Source: Diplonema papillatum (taxonomy: Eukaryota > Euglenozoa > Diplonemea > Diplonemida > Diplonemidae). Taken from it: a DNA stretch of 64,000 nt. A program made the translations under genes and the position numbers. Of this stretch, positions 1 through 10,642 are shown one piece after another. The notes beneath the pieces were generated by a model that made no database searches, had not been told where the DNA came from, and saw only the letters and a list, made by a program, of their open reading frames with translations. The stretch lies in assembly GCA_030068145.1 (NCBI GenBank), contig JAPJBO010000323.1, positions 62,001-126,000 of the forward strand, written 5' to 3'. The first letter of the stretch is position 1; each line of letters begins with the position of its first letter.

Positions 1-3000
1 AAGAGTTCTAGCTTCTTGTCGTGGAACGTCGTCTTCTCGTGCTTCTTGCGCCGCTCAACGAGCTGCGGTGTTAGAAGAATGGTGTAGGCGTTCATGGCCA
101 AAAAGACAGGCGCTTCGTTTTGTTTGTGCATGCCGGTTAATCGGTTTCCCACTTGTATTCACCCTGTGTCTTTTTCAGGTAAGGAATTTTGATCAACCAC
201 CAAAACACGCTGCTTACGTCTTATTAGCCTGCACAATACATTGAAGGGCAACCCGCAAGATTGTTAGTACTAAAAAAGAGAGAATAAAGATGTGAGGTTC
301 AGCTCGGTGCACACGATGTTGGTGGGCGGGGAGGCTGAGATTGAAAGTTCTTTTTCCTTGCTTACTTTACTATGTCGGGCTAAACTTTACTCATGCTTGA
401 CCACACCGCTGCCTTTCCGCTGGGCTCTTGTAAGCAGACCCGCTCGCAGATACGCGCTTCATTTTAGTTTTTTTCGTTCGGGGCAGGCAGCGGTGCGGTG
501 TTTGCTTTTGTTCTGTACGTTTGATGCTGCGTCTTCTTCTTCTTCTTCTTCTTCTTCTTCTTCTTCTTTTGGCACACCAGTTTCACGTAGCCGACGGAGG
601 AGTTCAGCGCGAATTTTTCGACGTAGTGCTGCATGAGGATGTGGCACTGTTCCTGCGGGTCCTTGTCCTCCAACTCTTCGCGGATGCGCGTGACGACGAG
701 GGGAAGGTCCGGCGGCGTCCGGGTCACCAGAGGCAAGGTGTAGTCGTCCAAACCCAAGGGGGGCTGCGCGGGCGCCGACATGCCGAGGGACGTGGACGAC
801 CGGCGCGGTGACAGCGACGGGTCCGACGGCGAGTTGGTCGGCTTCGGGTCGGCTGGCGGCGGGAGCTGCTTGAGGGTTGTCATCGTGAACGAGTCGCCTG
901 AGCCGGGGAACGCTGACTCGAGCCCGCCGCGGGGGTCGAGCGGCGGCGACTGCTCGCCGACTGGGCGGCTCGCCCGCGGCACGGCGGCGTCGCCCGACGG
1001 GCTGCGCCGCACCGGGTTCGCGTCTTCCTGCACCGGCACCAGCGGCGGCGCTCCCGCGCCGCGGGCTTCCGTTGCCGGCTGCGAAGCCGGAAGCGGTGGA
1101 GACGGGGGTTGGCGGTCGCCCTCCGCCGCTGGTTTGCCGCCGCCGGTCGCTGCCGCCGCCGCCGGCTCTGCAGGACTCGGCGGGCGGTCGTCCCCCGTCG
1201 CTGTTTCCGGCCGGCTTCCGCCGGTCGTTCCGCTTTGCGGCTGCGCTTCGCCGGACGGGCCGCGCGCGGTGGACGCCGACAGGTCGACGATGTCGTTGTC
1301 GGGCTCCCCGTCGCCTTCCGCTCCCTTTTCGTCAGCGGGCTCCCCGTACGGGAACGGCATCGTGACCAACTCATAACTCCTCCCGACGACGTCGCTGGGC
1401 AGCAGCATGACCGGCTGCCATTGCAGCTCTTCGTTGATGCGGAGGAGGGCGTTCGACGTGTGGAGGGTGGCGGGGTGCGCGTCTAGGGTCCACGTGAACA
1501 TCTTGATGTGCGCGACGCCTCCTTCGCGGGAAAGGAACGGCGGCAGGCACCGGAGGTAGACGCCGCGGCGGAGGACGAGCATCTTGGGGCCGATGCCGGA
1601 CGTGAAGGCTACAAACAGGCGGAACCACGGCGACGCAGCGAGGGAAATGGGGTCGCCGAAATAGTTCGGCATGCACGCGGGGAGGGTCAGCGGGCTGCTG
1701 AGAGGGGCCATCGAGAAGACGCAGGCGTAGTTCTTGTCGAGGATGCGCCGCTTCGTGAAGGGGTCGAGCGAGTTCAAGCTCTCGCTGCGGACGAGGTCCA
1801 GGCGCCCGTCGCAGCCGGCGATGTTGATGGATTCGTTCTTGCGCAGGATCCGGAGGACGAACCCGAGCGCTACCGCGTGGTCGAAGTACTTCTTCACCTC
1901 GCCCTCCTTCCCGGTGTTGTCAACTTTCGAAAGCTGCCCGTCGAGCAGGTCAAGCAACTCGTCAGTCATCTTCCCAGCTTCGAACAACGTCACCGCATGG
2001 TCCTTCAGTTCGCTGTAGTTTGGTGTGTTGTGTGTTGTGTGTTGTGTGTTGTGTGTTGTGTGTTGTGTGTTGTGTGTTGTGTGTTGTGTGTTGTGTGTTG
2101 TGTGTTGTGTGTTGTGTGTTGTGTGTTGTGTGTTGTGTGTTGTGTGTTGTGTGTTGTGTGTTGTGTGTTGTGTGTTGTGTGTTGTGTGTTGTGTGTTGTG
2201 TGTTGTGTGTTGTGTGTTGTGTGTTGTGTGTTGTGTGTTGTGTGTTGTGTGTTGTGTGTTGTGTGTTGTGTGTTGTGTGTTGTGTGTTGTGTGTTGTGTG
2301 TTGTGTGTTGTGTGTTGTGTGTTGTGTGTTGTGTGTTGTGTGTCGTGTGTTGCGTGTTGTGTGTTGGATGCTCTCTTCATATCCAGACTGTTCCATCCGC
2401 GCGTCCCGGCGACCAAGTTGACTACCCACCTGACGTGCGGCGGACTCCGGGTGCAAGGCAGGAGCACTGTGACTCTGGAGCAAGCGGAACCCAACGCTAC
2501 CTCTTCTTCCTTTAATCCGTTCGCGTGACACCCGTGTTCAGAGTATCTTGAGGTGTAACGAACCGGTAAGCTAGAGTAAGGGTGCTTCGTCGTGAGTTGA
2601 CGGCGGCGTTTCGATTTGTGTCGCTGTGGAAGAATGGGAGCAGGCATCGGCCTGGAGATTGTCGGCTGGTGCTCAAACACGCTGCTTTTTTCGGGAAGAA
2701 ATGCATACCCGAGGTTGCCCATCATAAGGTAGGCGGTCAGCTCCGCGTCGAATACGAAAGCCATCCGCTTGAGGCCGGTCGATTGGTCGCTGAACTCGGA
2801 CGGAATGCCGGCTTCGGCCTGCGAGCTGACGGTCGGTTCAAGGGCGACGCCCGACTCGACGCCCGCCGCAGTCGCACCGACGCTGCCGTTGAGGTACTTG
2901 TCGATGGGGCTGCCGTGCCACTGGTTGTGGACGCGGCCTTGGTCCATCAGGGCCCGGAGCAGGCTGGCGCAGCTCGTTTTGTGGGCCATGCCCAGCCGGC

Positions 3001-4039
3001 AGTACACCGAGACCGCATTGCGGATGTCTTCCAGGTCCTTGTCGAGAATGGCAGACAGTTGCTTGATAGTGGTCCGCTCGTCTATGGACACGAGGATGTC
3101 GTAAAGCAGCTTTTCGAATGGATCGGACGTTGTCCGATTCATGACCATGTTGTTCAAGGGAGGGACGACGACGGTGTCGTTGTCCATGATCGGCATGGTC
3201 GAGTATAGAATCCCTTTTCGGTACAAGCTGATGACTTCAGGCTTGGGTAGGACGCAAGCGAGGCATTCGCCCCGCATTTCTTCCTTGTGCGGACTCGATT
3301 GGTGCGACCCCGAAGAGTTGCTGAACGTGCGGCGCCACCTGTCCAACGCGCCCGACAGCACGGAGTCGGGTGTCGATCCGCCTCCGATGGAAGCGTTCGT
3401 CCCGTCTTCGCTCGGGGCGCTCAGGGGCTGCGGGTGCTCCCTCCGCATTGTGTCGAGCACTTCGATTTCGCGTGGCGTGCACTCCCTGTTGATGCGTTCC
3501 GGGGTGGCGATGATCATCACGTTCCACCAGGGCTCGAGCACGAAGTCACTGCGCACGGCCGTCGGCAGCACCCTCGGACCTTTCAAACGAAACATCTTCT
3601 TCGCCTTGACCCGGTTCATGATGTCGATGTACTGGTTCCTCCCAATCCCGGTCAGTCGTAGACAGTCGACCGCCGTGAAATTGGGGAGCGTATCATACGA
3701 CTTTTCGGACTTGACCATGTCGTTCAGGATTTCGCGGTAGTGGGTGAAGGGCATGATGCCGGTGCACTGAAGAACCTCGATGTCGAACTTGTACGGGTAC
3801 ATCAGGCAGTTCTCTCGGCACGTCTGCATCATCTTGACGTAGTATTCCCGCTCCGTGCAGGTGCGCTTCACGTCGCTGCTGCACCTTTGGTACGCCCACT
3901 GGTGCAGAATGCAGTGGCTGAGCACGCGGTTTTCGTAGTCCTTCGCCGCGACGACCCGGCGGAGCTCGCTGCGCAGTTCGGCGTAGGGCAGGCCCTTCTC
4001 GATGCTTTCTTTGAGCATGCTCTGCACGTTGAACTCCAT
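1..4039 (-). CDS. FAM91: FAM91-family membrane-trafficking protein, 3' end cut by window edge
   Basis: This is a FAM91A1-like protein. In animals FAM91A1 works with WDR11 and TBC1D23 in capturing endosome-derived vesicles at the trans-Golgi. The N-terminus from the ATG at 4039 follows the family closely: SEKSYDTLPNFTA, DCLRLTGIGRNQYID, VPPLNNMVMNR, VSIDERTTIKQL and NAVSVYCRLGMAHK, then FDAELTAYLMMGNLG. I infer three exons: 4039-2709, 2012-578 and 62-1. The first donor is at 2708/2707 (GTATGC) and the acceptor AG at 2014/2013, joining LG to ELKDHAV in phase 2. This matches the family's conserved SHAVTMFE region. The second intron, 577-63, joins GYVKL to LVERRKKHEK in phase 0, where the family has a similar GYVTML segment. 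A low-complexity Ser/Pro/Ala/Gly-rich insert lies near 800-1340. The continuous ORF reads through both introns into a polylysine tail ending at 464; I treat that tail as intron. The 3' end lies off-window. Identification is confident and splice sites are inferred. Confidence 0.9.
100..276 (+). repeat. Dispersed repeat family R1, copy 1
   Basis: A unit of about 175 bp that recurs at 32708-32892, 37646-37796 and 44056-44230. All four copies are in the same orientation. Shared landmarks are a GCTTCGTTTTG start, a TTTTCAGGTAAGGAATT core, GATCAACCACCAAAACACGC, and an end at TAGTACTAAAAA. This copy lies inside the inferred FAM91 intron. No coding capacity or clear terminal inverted repeat is seen. 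It may be a SINE or a MITE. Confidence 0.85.
532..568. repeat. (CTT)n microsatellite
   Basis: About twelve CTT units. On the minus strand they read AAG and would encode a run of lysines if translated. They sit just downstream of the proposed FAM91 donor at 577/576, so I place them in the intron. Confidence 0.9.
2013..2708 (-). other. Stop-free intron of FAM91, length divisible by three
   Basis: The inferred intron is 696 nt, which is 232 codons, and carries no stop in the host frame. Retention would therefore insert 232 residues without truncating the protein. It carries the 7-bp satellite near its 3' end. Family alignment across the junction (MMGNLG to ELKDHAV) is the reason to call it an intron rather than coding sequence. 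Confidence 0.75.
2023..2366. repeat. 7-bp satellite (TTGTGTG)n, about 49 units
   Basis: A nearly perfect tandem array of the heptamer GTGTTGT. Variants (GTCGTGT, TGCGTGT) occur only in the last few units near 2341-2360. Because seven and three are coprime, every frame is open and the minus strand reads a repeated HTTHNTQ heptapeptide. It is telomere-like in period but not in sequence. Confidence 0.95.
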
Positions 4040-4406
4040 CTTCCTTTCTTCGCGCTGGCTTCTCCTCCCTCTCTCCCGCCGTCACGCAGCCCGCACCCAG
4101 CGAGCAGTAAGGTGCGGGCTACTTGTTGGGGCACTTGCCCGCCCCTGCGGACCGGATGCCCCTCCTCCTCCCTTCCCAGCCCAACCCCAACACAAGAAAC
4201 GCTACTTGAGTGTGGTTGTTGTGGGTGTATGTCAACTGCGCGTGCTTCGTGTATATGTCTTGCGTGCACACGGGCAGAAGCCGACGTCATCGGCCTTGCA
4301 TCGCGGCCTCTCTGTACGGTCGTCGAACGGAGTATGTCACGGGTTCGGATTCACCGGGCTTCACATCAAAAACTGCTGCACGACGCCGTGAGGCGTGAAC
4401 GGTGGC

Positions 4407-4451
4407 CACCCAGTGGGGGGTCACCCAGTGGGGGGTCACCCAGTGGGGGGT
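4407..4451. repeat. Three perfect 15-bp tandem copies
   Basis: The unit CACCCAGTGGGGGGT is repeated three times without change in the spacer upstream of FAM91. Confidence 0.9.
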
Positions 4452-4609
4452 CACTGAACGCGTGCGCAGTGTATGACTGCTGTGTTGCGGACACATGCGA
4501 ATTCGCTCATGCTTTATGAGAAGAAAGTGGACCGTGAAGCAAAGGCTGCCCTCTTGCACACAGCAGTGCGGATCACATTTAGAAAAGCAAACGGGGGCAA
4601 GGAGAAGAG

Positions 4610-4811
4610 GGGTGAGGTTCGTACGGGGGGCCAGAGCGCGACGGTCAACCGCAGCATACAAAGCTCGAATCGGAGGTAACACAGTGTCACAACCCCATCC
4701 GCTCTGTCCAGTGGTCGAATGTCCATGGGCTCGTGTTCAGCGGCCAAGCCCCAAGGTATGCCGCGCCGTGATGCTTTGGTTCGGGAAATCGGTAGCCACA
4801 GTGGAGCTTGA
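4610..4811 (-). repeat. Dispersed repeat family R2, copy 1
   Basis: On the minus strand this reads GTGGCTACCGATTTCCCGAA, then AAGCATCACGGCGC, then sequence rich in GACAGAGCGG and ending near GCTTTG..GCTG. Related sequence lies on the plus strand at 11506-11660, 52384-52570 and 53597-53745. The copies are diverged, with no shared intact ORF, so the parent element is unknown. Confidence 0.75.
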
Positions 4812-4985
4812 CTTCCGTGCAGCAAGCTTTTCCGGTAGGAAAAACCCCAGAACATTTCCGGAGTTGAGGTCTTGCGCCGATTGATAAGTCCAAACAACCG
4901 ACGATCAGCATCATGCTGATACGGCAAAAAACTTCTTCTTCTTCGCGCGTGCAGGGGATCCCCCTCTCTCTGGGGGAAAGGCGGT
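4788..4985 (+). repeat. Dispersed repeat family R3, copy 1
   Basis: About 200 bp matching 38388-38582 in the same orientation. Landmarks are the CGGTAGC start, CTTCCGTGCAGCA, CCGATGATCAGCATCA-like sequence, and a CCCTCTCTCTGGGGG end. It overlaps the edge of the R2 copy at 4610-4811, so R2 and R3 may be parts of one larger element. Confidence 0.7.
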
Positions 4986-5549
4986 ACCTCCTGCATTGGC
5001 GCTTTTCGTTTAACTTATCTGCATGTGCACACCATTGTTCCGGAGAAAATGTTCGCTTTAGTACAACAGTACTACTAAAAGCAAAAAGACAAGGAGGAAG
5101 TGAACCTAAGAGAAAAGAAAACAGAAGGACTGCAAAGAACTGGAACGGCGACAAGCTGCGGCAAAGGCAAATGTTTGCTTTCTGTATCGGCAGAGCCCGG
5201 AGTACGAACAGGAAGGCAGGGAGTACTATCCCCCCACCCGGAGCATGCTACAACCACAAGGGCGAGCTGAGTCAGAGGGAGTGCGGTGGTTGTCCCAGCA
5301 GCCCGAACACTGATCAGGCTGCATTCATTTTCGGAAGTGGGTCGGACGTCAATCCTGTATCGATCCAGCTTTTGAGTGGGTCTTCTCCAGGGTGAGGGCG
5401 TGTGTGGGGGGGGGGGGGGGGCAGGGGGCGCACTAAGGATTGGGGGGTGCAACGGGCAATGTCAACGTCTGCTAAATTTGGAAGGGGGGGGGGGGGGCAG
5501 CGCTCTTGTTAAGGATCAGCCACTTTGGCCGGATGGCCGGATAAACCAG

Positions 5550-5550
<1 letters not shown>

Positions 5551-5589
<39 letters not shown>
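5551..5589. repeat. C39 homopolymer tract
   Basis: Thirty-nine consecutive C. Further G or C runs of 9 or more follow at about 5811, 5864 and 6456, and a G28 run lies at 6517-6544. Such runs are error-prone in sequencing, so their exact length is doubtful. Confidence 0.9.
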
Positions 5590-5591
<2 letters not shown>

Positions 5592-6516
5592 TACAGTGCA
5601 GTTGCCTTGGAGGCTGGGTGGTCAAATTCTCTAAGGTGAAATGGTCAAAATTCCCTGCCAAAAGTGGGCCCACAAAATTTTTCCAAAGTGTGGTATTTGG
5701 GGTATTTGGGGCAAAAAAAAAATTTTTTTTTTCTGACCGCCCACCGTGGTGACCACCTTAGAGTGTGACAGGTAGCGTCTCCCCCCTCCACAGTGAAAAT
5801 AGCCTGAGGGGGGGGGGGTCAGCCGGCTGATGGATGGATGGATGGTTCTTAACAAGATGCCTGGGGGGGGGGGGGGGTCCTGTTTGGTGCACCTGGTGGC
5901 CGGGGACCCCCCCACCCTTTTTTCCGGGGACCCCCTTAAACGCGCTCTTTCGCGATGGATCTTTCCACTCCGTCCTCAGTTCGTCTGTGAGGCCTGAAAT
6001 TGGACGTGCAAAACACAGGCTGAAACCGGGAAAATCTGCCCTTTCGTGGTTTTCTTGGTGCCGTATTTTCGAAATTCTCCAAGTACGTTTCCCAGCGGAT
6101 TTGCCTGAAAAACAGTTTTTGGGGGGTATTGGCATTTTGGGGAAAGCACATGGTAAATCGGCCCAATCGGCCCGAATTTTCACTTTTTGGGCCAATTTTC
6201 CAGATTTTGGCTGATTTTTGAGTGCATTGCAGGAATCTTGGTTTTCGGGGAAACTGACTTTGCTCAAAAGTTGCTAAGTACATTTCCCTGCCAAAAAAGT
6301 GCAGGAAAACATTTTGGTGGGGAATGACCTTTTTTTCCGCAAAAGTGGGTTTCGATTTCGAAAACGAGGAGAACGGATTCATCTGGAGGAAACGGAGTAC
6401 CCACTCGGCACCGGGGGGTCTGGGAAACACCCCAAAAACAGCCCCCAAAACGACCCCCCCCCCCCAAAAGGGGGGTGCAACGTGCAACGGGGGCAACGTC
6501 CCTTAGTGCGCACCCT

Positions 6517-6544
6517 GGGGGGGGGGGGGGGGGGGGGGGGGGGG
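6517..6544. repeat. G28 homopolymer tract
   Basis: Twenty-eight consecutive G, the opposite-strand counterpart of the C39 run about 950 bp upstream. The two runs could pair as an imperfect inverted repeat, but the sequence between them shows no other symmetry that I could see. Confidence 0.9.
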
Positions 6545-6654
6545 CTTGCAGTACTACCGGCACCAGTGATATCCTGCCCAGCCTCCTGAAAAGTAATGAA
6601 GCCCCCTACGTGTTTGGCTCCTGAGAAGCCGGTTAGCATCGGTGTCGCTAGTGC

Positions 6655-6815
6655 GTGTTTCCCGCGCAACGAGGCTTTACACGACTAACTCAAAAGAGAC
6701 CGCTAAGAACTTCGTTTTGATTCTTCCTTCTCGTGTTCAGAGATCAAGAAAAAGAGTCGAGAGAATTGATCCCTTATCTCATCATCCACGGCGAACGCCT
6801 GCTTTGGGGCGTCGA
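6655..6815 (+). repeat. Dispersed repeat related to 21820-21995
   Basis: Shared blocks are GCGCAACGAGGC, CGTTTTGATT.TTCCTTC, AGAGTCGAGAGAAT.GATCCCTT and GGTGAACGCCTGCTTT-like sequence. The copies are diverged with small indels. No coding potential is recognised. Confidence 0.65.
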
Positions 6816-6894
6816 TTTGGTGGTGTCATTCACTTTGTGTACCTTCCTCGCATCACAGCCTTGCTAGCTGACACCAGGACAACTTGTCGCGGGA

Positions 6895-7045
6895 GTGTGG
6901 CCTTTGAAGCGTGGATGATGCCTCTCCCGCTGCTCCCCTTGAGGTCCTGGCTCATGCCAAAGCGCCGCCGCCCGGTTTAAGGGGTTGCGGCATATGGTGT
7001 GGCCAGGGCCATGGAGGCTTTTCGGAGGGGTCACCACGCACCCAA
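6895..7045 (+). repeat. Dispersed repeat related to 59770-59915
   Basis: The block starts CCTTTGAAGCGTGGATGATG and continues with GCTGCTCCCCTTGAGG, CTGGCTCATGCCAAAGCGCC and GGAGGGGTCACCAC. It matches 59770-59915 in the same orientation. The central part, after the GCCGCC, differs. Confidence 0.75.
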
Positions 7046-7221
7046 CTTGTCGCGGGAGTGTGAAAAGACTCAGCCTCGAGCCGAGCTTTATTAAGCCAAT
7101 GCAGGCCGACCACCTGATGCTAGAGTGAGCAAACAACCGTGGACCGGCGAGGTATCGTGACGAGCCAACATAATCAACGGGGGGATGCGCCTAGGAATCA
7201 AGAGGTTCTGCGGGGGATGGC

Positions 7222-7443
7222 AAAAATACTCGAGGGACTGCCTTGTGCTCAGTTCGAAGGAGACTAAGGGGGAGAAAACAATACAACTACAAAGTGGGTC
7301 TTTTTTGTTGAACGCTTACGCCCGCCACTAAACCCAGATTTACCTGTGTTTAGTGTGGGCTTCAGCACATTTACCTCCTTTGATCTATCGCAACTGGCAG
7401 TCTCCTCAAGCATTTCCTACAAAGCAGGTGCTTTTACAAAAAA
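7222..7443 (+). repeat. Dispersed repeat family R4, copy 1
   Basis: About 215 bp, starting AAATACTCGAGGGACTGC and ending CAAAGCAGGTGCTTTTACAA. Close copies lie at 19578-19780 and 51089-51264, with shorter pieces at 51468-51490 and 58085-58345. Copies share ACGCCCGCCACTAAACCCAG and TGATCTATCGCAACTGGCA. All are in the plus orientation. No coding function is visible. Confidence 0.85.
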
Positions 7444-7754
7444 GACGGACGAACATCGCGCGTTGGGCAAAAGCAAGAACTGGGCGAACTGACGGGAAGA
7501 TAGGAACCCATGATGCAGGGGGGAAGGGGCGCGTTTCGATCCACGTTCTGACCATATATTTTGCTTTGGAATCGCGGAAATCCGCTTCTGTGCCGCGCTG
7601 CGTTTCGTGAGGTGGCATCCTTGGCATGCCGTGAGTACACGGGGACTTCGGCCTTTCTAGCGTTGTTTCGGCGGCTTGGCACGGGAGACCACCCACCGAC
7701 AGCTGCAAAGGCTGCACCGCACGACCGGTGACAAGTTCATATGCAAAACATCAC

Positions 7755-8030
7755 CTACAGCGGAACAGGAGTTAGTAACGTGCTCCCAACGAAGGAGACA
7801 CAGCCCTCTACGTTGAACAGACGTCGAAAGGCCGCCGAAATGAAAAACAGTAGACACTGGGAGGCCGTAACTACAAGCGCAGCTCCTGCGTTGCGCAAGA
7901 AACTGCGCCAACGAGGCCAGAAACTGTACGCAAGCACGAGCCAGATCCAGAACTTTTGAGGAAGCGTTTGGCGACCGTACTTACCAACGTTGACATTCAG
8001 GGCACGGGCAGAAGCCACCATCCTCGCCAC
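7755..8030 (-). CDS. Small hydrophobic ORF, doubtful
   Basis: A 91-codon minus-strand reading frame with two hydrophobic stretches (FWIWLVLAYSFW and CLLFFISAAF) that could be membrane segments. I do not recognise it. It lies in the region where the Rheb-like gene's downstream exons should be, but its frame gives no GTPase tail. It may be chance; the opposite strand is also partly open here. Confidence 0.2.
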   Translation of the reverse strand: MARMVASARALNVNVGKYGRQTLPQKFWIWLVLAYSFWPRWRSFLRNAGAALVVTASQCLLFFISAAFRRLFNVEGCVSFVGSTLLTPVPL

Positions 8031-8948
8031 CGCCGTGATGAAGCAAAATGCTGCGGCTTAACCAAACACAGTTGGATGTCTCTCTCGTGTTTAACAATTC
8101 CGAGCTGGCACTTCATTGCAGCAAGAAGGCCGCCCACAGCACCTTGTTTACGCGTTTCCATCGAGTGGGAAGACGAGGTGCGGCAGTCGTGAAGGGCCAT
8201 CGCCGTGCCATCCACGAACGTTCGGTTGTGCACATTTTCAACGATTGGCGTAGCCTCAAACCCGGAGAGCCAGCCAAGCGCCCACTAGATGACGGTCGGG
8301 CTTCAATCGCAACACGACCGCCTCGGCGACCGCCTCTTACTTGTGAGGTACAGTGTTGTACACTTCAGATGCTTCGTTCGGCATCCCAGTTGCTGACTCG
8401 AAAAGCGCAGGAGAGCGCGAGTCAATGTCGCAGGAAGCCGCCGGGCATTCGGCGCCTCATCCAGTACCGAAGGCAATGCTCGGCTTTGCGAACTGTGTTT
8501 GTGTGGGAATAGTTGAGTCGCGGCGCGGCTGAAGGGGTGCATCGGGGCTTCTTCGCCTTTCCCTCAATTTCCCACCAGGAGCCGCCTGCAGGTGCCCCAA
8601 ATCTGCAAAGGGGGCCAGGGGGCACCGAACTTTTATTCGCCGACAAACGGCCAAACTACCCCTCCAACGCCTCCAAACACACGGAAAACCTCGGAAACAG
8701 GTGATCGGTCCTGCCTTTGGGCGCGCCGGGTTTCCGACTCTCACAATCGTGAGAGTCGGCTGCACCCACTCAGGAGGTACACCCTGCATGAATTGCATAC
8801 GTTCGAGAACAGAGTTGAAATGAAGCACGGTGCAGATAGGATCAGTGTTGTGCTGAGCACATAACAAGTCCAAGCATGCTCTTGCAAACCCCGACGGGTA
8901 CACGTTCGCTTGTGTCGTGTGCGAGAGATAGGCAACGAAGCCAAATAG

Positions 8949-9015
8949 GAGGGGGGGGGAATCTTAGTTTAATTTTCAGGCAGAATACTGTCTTTCATGC
9001 ATGTTTGATGCCAGC
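8949..9015 (+). repeat. R5 element terminus, solo
   Basis: This starts GGGGGGGGAATCTTAGTTTAA and ends GCATGTTTGATGCCAGCATC. It matches the terminal inverted repeat of the complete element at 58748-59085. Other solo ends are at about 16137-16200, 22315-22365, 58680-58740 and 62318-62345. It sits in the intron or spacer immediately after the Rheb-like exon. Confidence 0.75.
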
Positions 9016-9049
9016 ATCAAATCAAGTGAAGATGTAAGAAAGGGGGTAC

Positions 9050-9691
9050 CTCAGGCGTGTCGTCGTAGGATACGTCGATGCGGCCTAGCAGCTTGTCGAA
9101 GATCTCGTTGATGCGCTCGCCGGACAGCGAGGTCGCCTCCTCGTAGGGGCACCCCCACTTTTTGGCCAAGTTCCAGCCCTCCTCGCCCGACACCGACACC
9201 TGCGCCTTCAGGTCGCTCTTGTTCGCGACCAGCACGAACGGGACGAGGGGGGTGTACGCCCACAAATCGTTGTAGATCCGCTTGACCATGTCGAACGAGT
9301 GCCTGTCGATCACCGAGTACACGAGGATGTAGCCATCCGTTCCGATGGTGTACTGTGGGTCGAAAAACCCGCATTCATCCTGCCCGACGGTGTCCAACAC
9401 ATTGATAACGTACTCGTACCCATTGCGGGTTGTTCGTTTGCTGGACGTTCGGTTGGTGGCGGGGAGGTGCTCGTTGGAGAACGTGCCCTGTGTGTATTGC
9501 TCGACGATCGACGTTTTCCCGACCTGCTTGTACCCGAAGATGCAGATCTTCCGCTGCCGCACGAACACCTCGTCCTCGTTGGCGGCTTTCGGGCAGTCCC
9601 CCCACCCCGGGCCTTCCTTGCCGCCGCTGGTCTCGCTGGTGGCGCTGCTGTAGCACACGGTCACCTTCGACAAATCGGGCCCGCCATTCAT
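9050..9691 (-). CDS. Rheb/Ras-like small GTPase, first or main coding exon
   Basis: The exon encodes nearly a whole Ras-fold GTPase. From the ATG at 9691 the P-loop is GYKQVGKTS (residues 53-61), G3 is DTVGQDE (100-106), G4 is NKSD (157-160), and a weak G5 lies at about 187. GYILVYSV and the GY-x-x-VGK P-loop resemble Rheb more than Rab or Rho. Rheb activates TORC1 at endolysosomal membranes; the same role here is an inference. The exon ends at GAG|GTACCC (9050/9049), phase 0, so a C-terminal exon carrying any lipidation cysteine is missing and was not found. Odd points: the switch I threonine position appears to be Ala followed by Thr (LPATNR), G3 has Val for Ala, and there is a 50-residue N-terminal extension. 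The start could be an exon boundary rather than the true N-terminus. Confidence 0.85.
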
Positions 9692-10154
9692 CCCCGCGCC
9701 CGCATACTCCCCATACCCGCACCGCTGGCCCAACGGCACGCAGTCGTTGCCTTCGTCTCCGCGCAGTGGAAACCTGCCGCTGCCCGCTGCCTCCGGAGCT
9801 ATCGTCGTCGCCGTCTTCCCTCGGAAGACAGTACGCGCTCCCTCCCCCGAATTGGTGTTATTTCTTTCCTCGCTGCACCCTCTTCTTTTTTCGTGCTTTG
9901 CTCGCGCGTTCGTTGTCGTTTTCGGCTCCTGGTGCGTGTTGTTTGTTTGATGGCGGACTTGTGAAGGGGAACTCCCTGGTGGTTTGCTGTTGATCGGACA
10001 GAGCCGTGATGCCGTTGTGAGGAAGGTAGAAGTGTTGGCCTGCCCTTCTGACGGAGCCCGTTGGGCCGGCGCATTCCGACGGTGTGTCGTGTCGAATCGA
10101 ATAGTCCCTCGTCTACAGATAAAAGCGCAGTGGAATGCCCCTTGCATCTCGGCC

Positions 10155-10213
10155 AAAAACAAATTTGTGCCCTTATATCCCGGTTCGGGATATAAGGGCA
10201 CAAAATTTGTTTT
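10155..10213. repeat. Near-perfect palindrome
   Basis: Arms of about 28 bp (TTTGTGCCCTTATATCCCG and its complement) surround a GTT centre with a single-base bulge. The left arm with its AAAACAAATTTG flank recurs at 43604-43633. Both sites are followed by repeated GGGTCCAAAATTTGGGT-like sequence. It is probably the end of a dispersed inverted-repeat element. It lies about 0.5 kb upstream of the GTPase exon. Confidence 0.85.
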
Positions 10214-10642
10214 GAACCGGGATTATAGGGCTGGTGCAAATTTGGGTCCAAAGTTTGGGTCCAAAAGCGCAGACAGATACCGAGCAACTGCCGGCATCGT
10301 CAGTCAACGTCATCGGAAGCCATGCCTCCAATCATTCGCTTTACCTGGCGTAACTCCTGTTTTGGTTCTAGCTATCCTGAGGGAAACTTCGGAGTGAACC
10401 AGCTACTAGATGGTTCGATGGGTCTGTCGCCCCTATACCCAGCTTTGACGAGCGATTTGCACGTCAACACCACAACGGGGTTTCCCCCGGCTTCGTCCTA
10501 TCCAGGCACAGTTCACCATATTTCGGGTCCCAGCAAGTGTACTTAACCACAAATCCCTTTCCCGTAAATCAGGATAGGGCTGTGCTGCGTCCTCAAGGAT
10601 TGGCATTGACACCCTAAGCCTCGCACACGTGTTAGACTCCTT

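Larger units (their letters stand above)
4040..9049. other. Gene-poor spacer left of the Rheb-like gene
   Basis: No convincing gene is seen here. The stretch holds R2 and R3 copies, long G and C homopolymers (5406-5421, 5551-5589, 6517-6544) and an AT/GC-mixed block at 5600-6450. A repeat at 6655-6815 is related to 21820-21995, and one at 6895-7045 is related to 59770-59915. An R4 copy lies at 7222-7443. The remaining exons of the Rheb-like gene should lie here on the minus strand, but I could not identify them. Confidence 0.6.

Noticed and set aside
464..577. Polylysine C-terminus of FAM91
   Set aside because: Follows a plausible donor and is unlike the family. The next conserved codons resume at 62, so it is read as intron.
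780..1376. Long plus-strand open frame opposite FAM91
   Set aside because: Mirror of GC-rich coding sequence on the minus strand. No family resemblance, and low complexity.
2023..2366. Telomere or interstitial telomeric repeat
   Set aside because: The 7-bp period fits, but the sequence is TTGTGTG rather than a TTTAGGG-type unit, and it lies inside a gene.
2020..2528. Cysteine/valine-rich repeat proteins on the plus strand
   Set aside because: Pure translation of the 7-bp satellite, in which every frame is open.
5406..6544. G/C homopolymers as regulatory G-quadruplex clusters
   Set aside because: Long pure runs in a repeat block are as likely assembly or sequencing artefacts. No gene is nearby to regulate.
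8303..8542. C-terminal exon of the Rheb-like gene with a basic CC tail
   Set aside because: The frame ends KRRSPRRSCCD, not a CaaX box. No acceptor in the needed phase was convincing.
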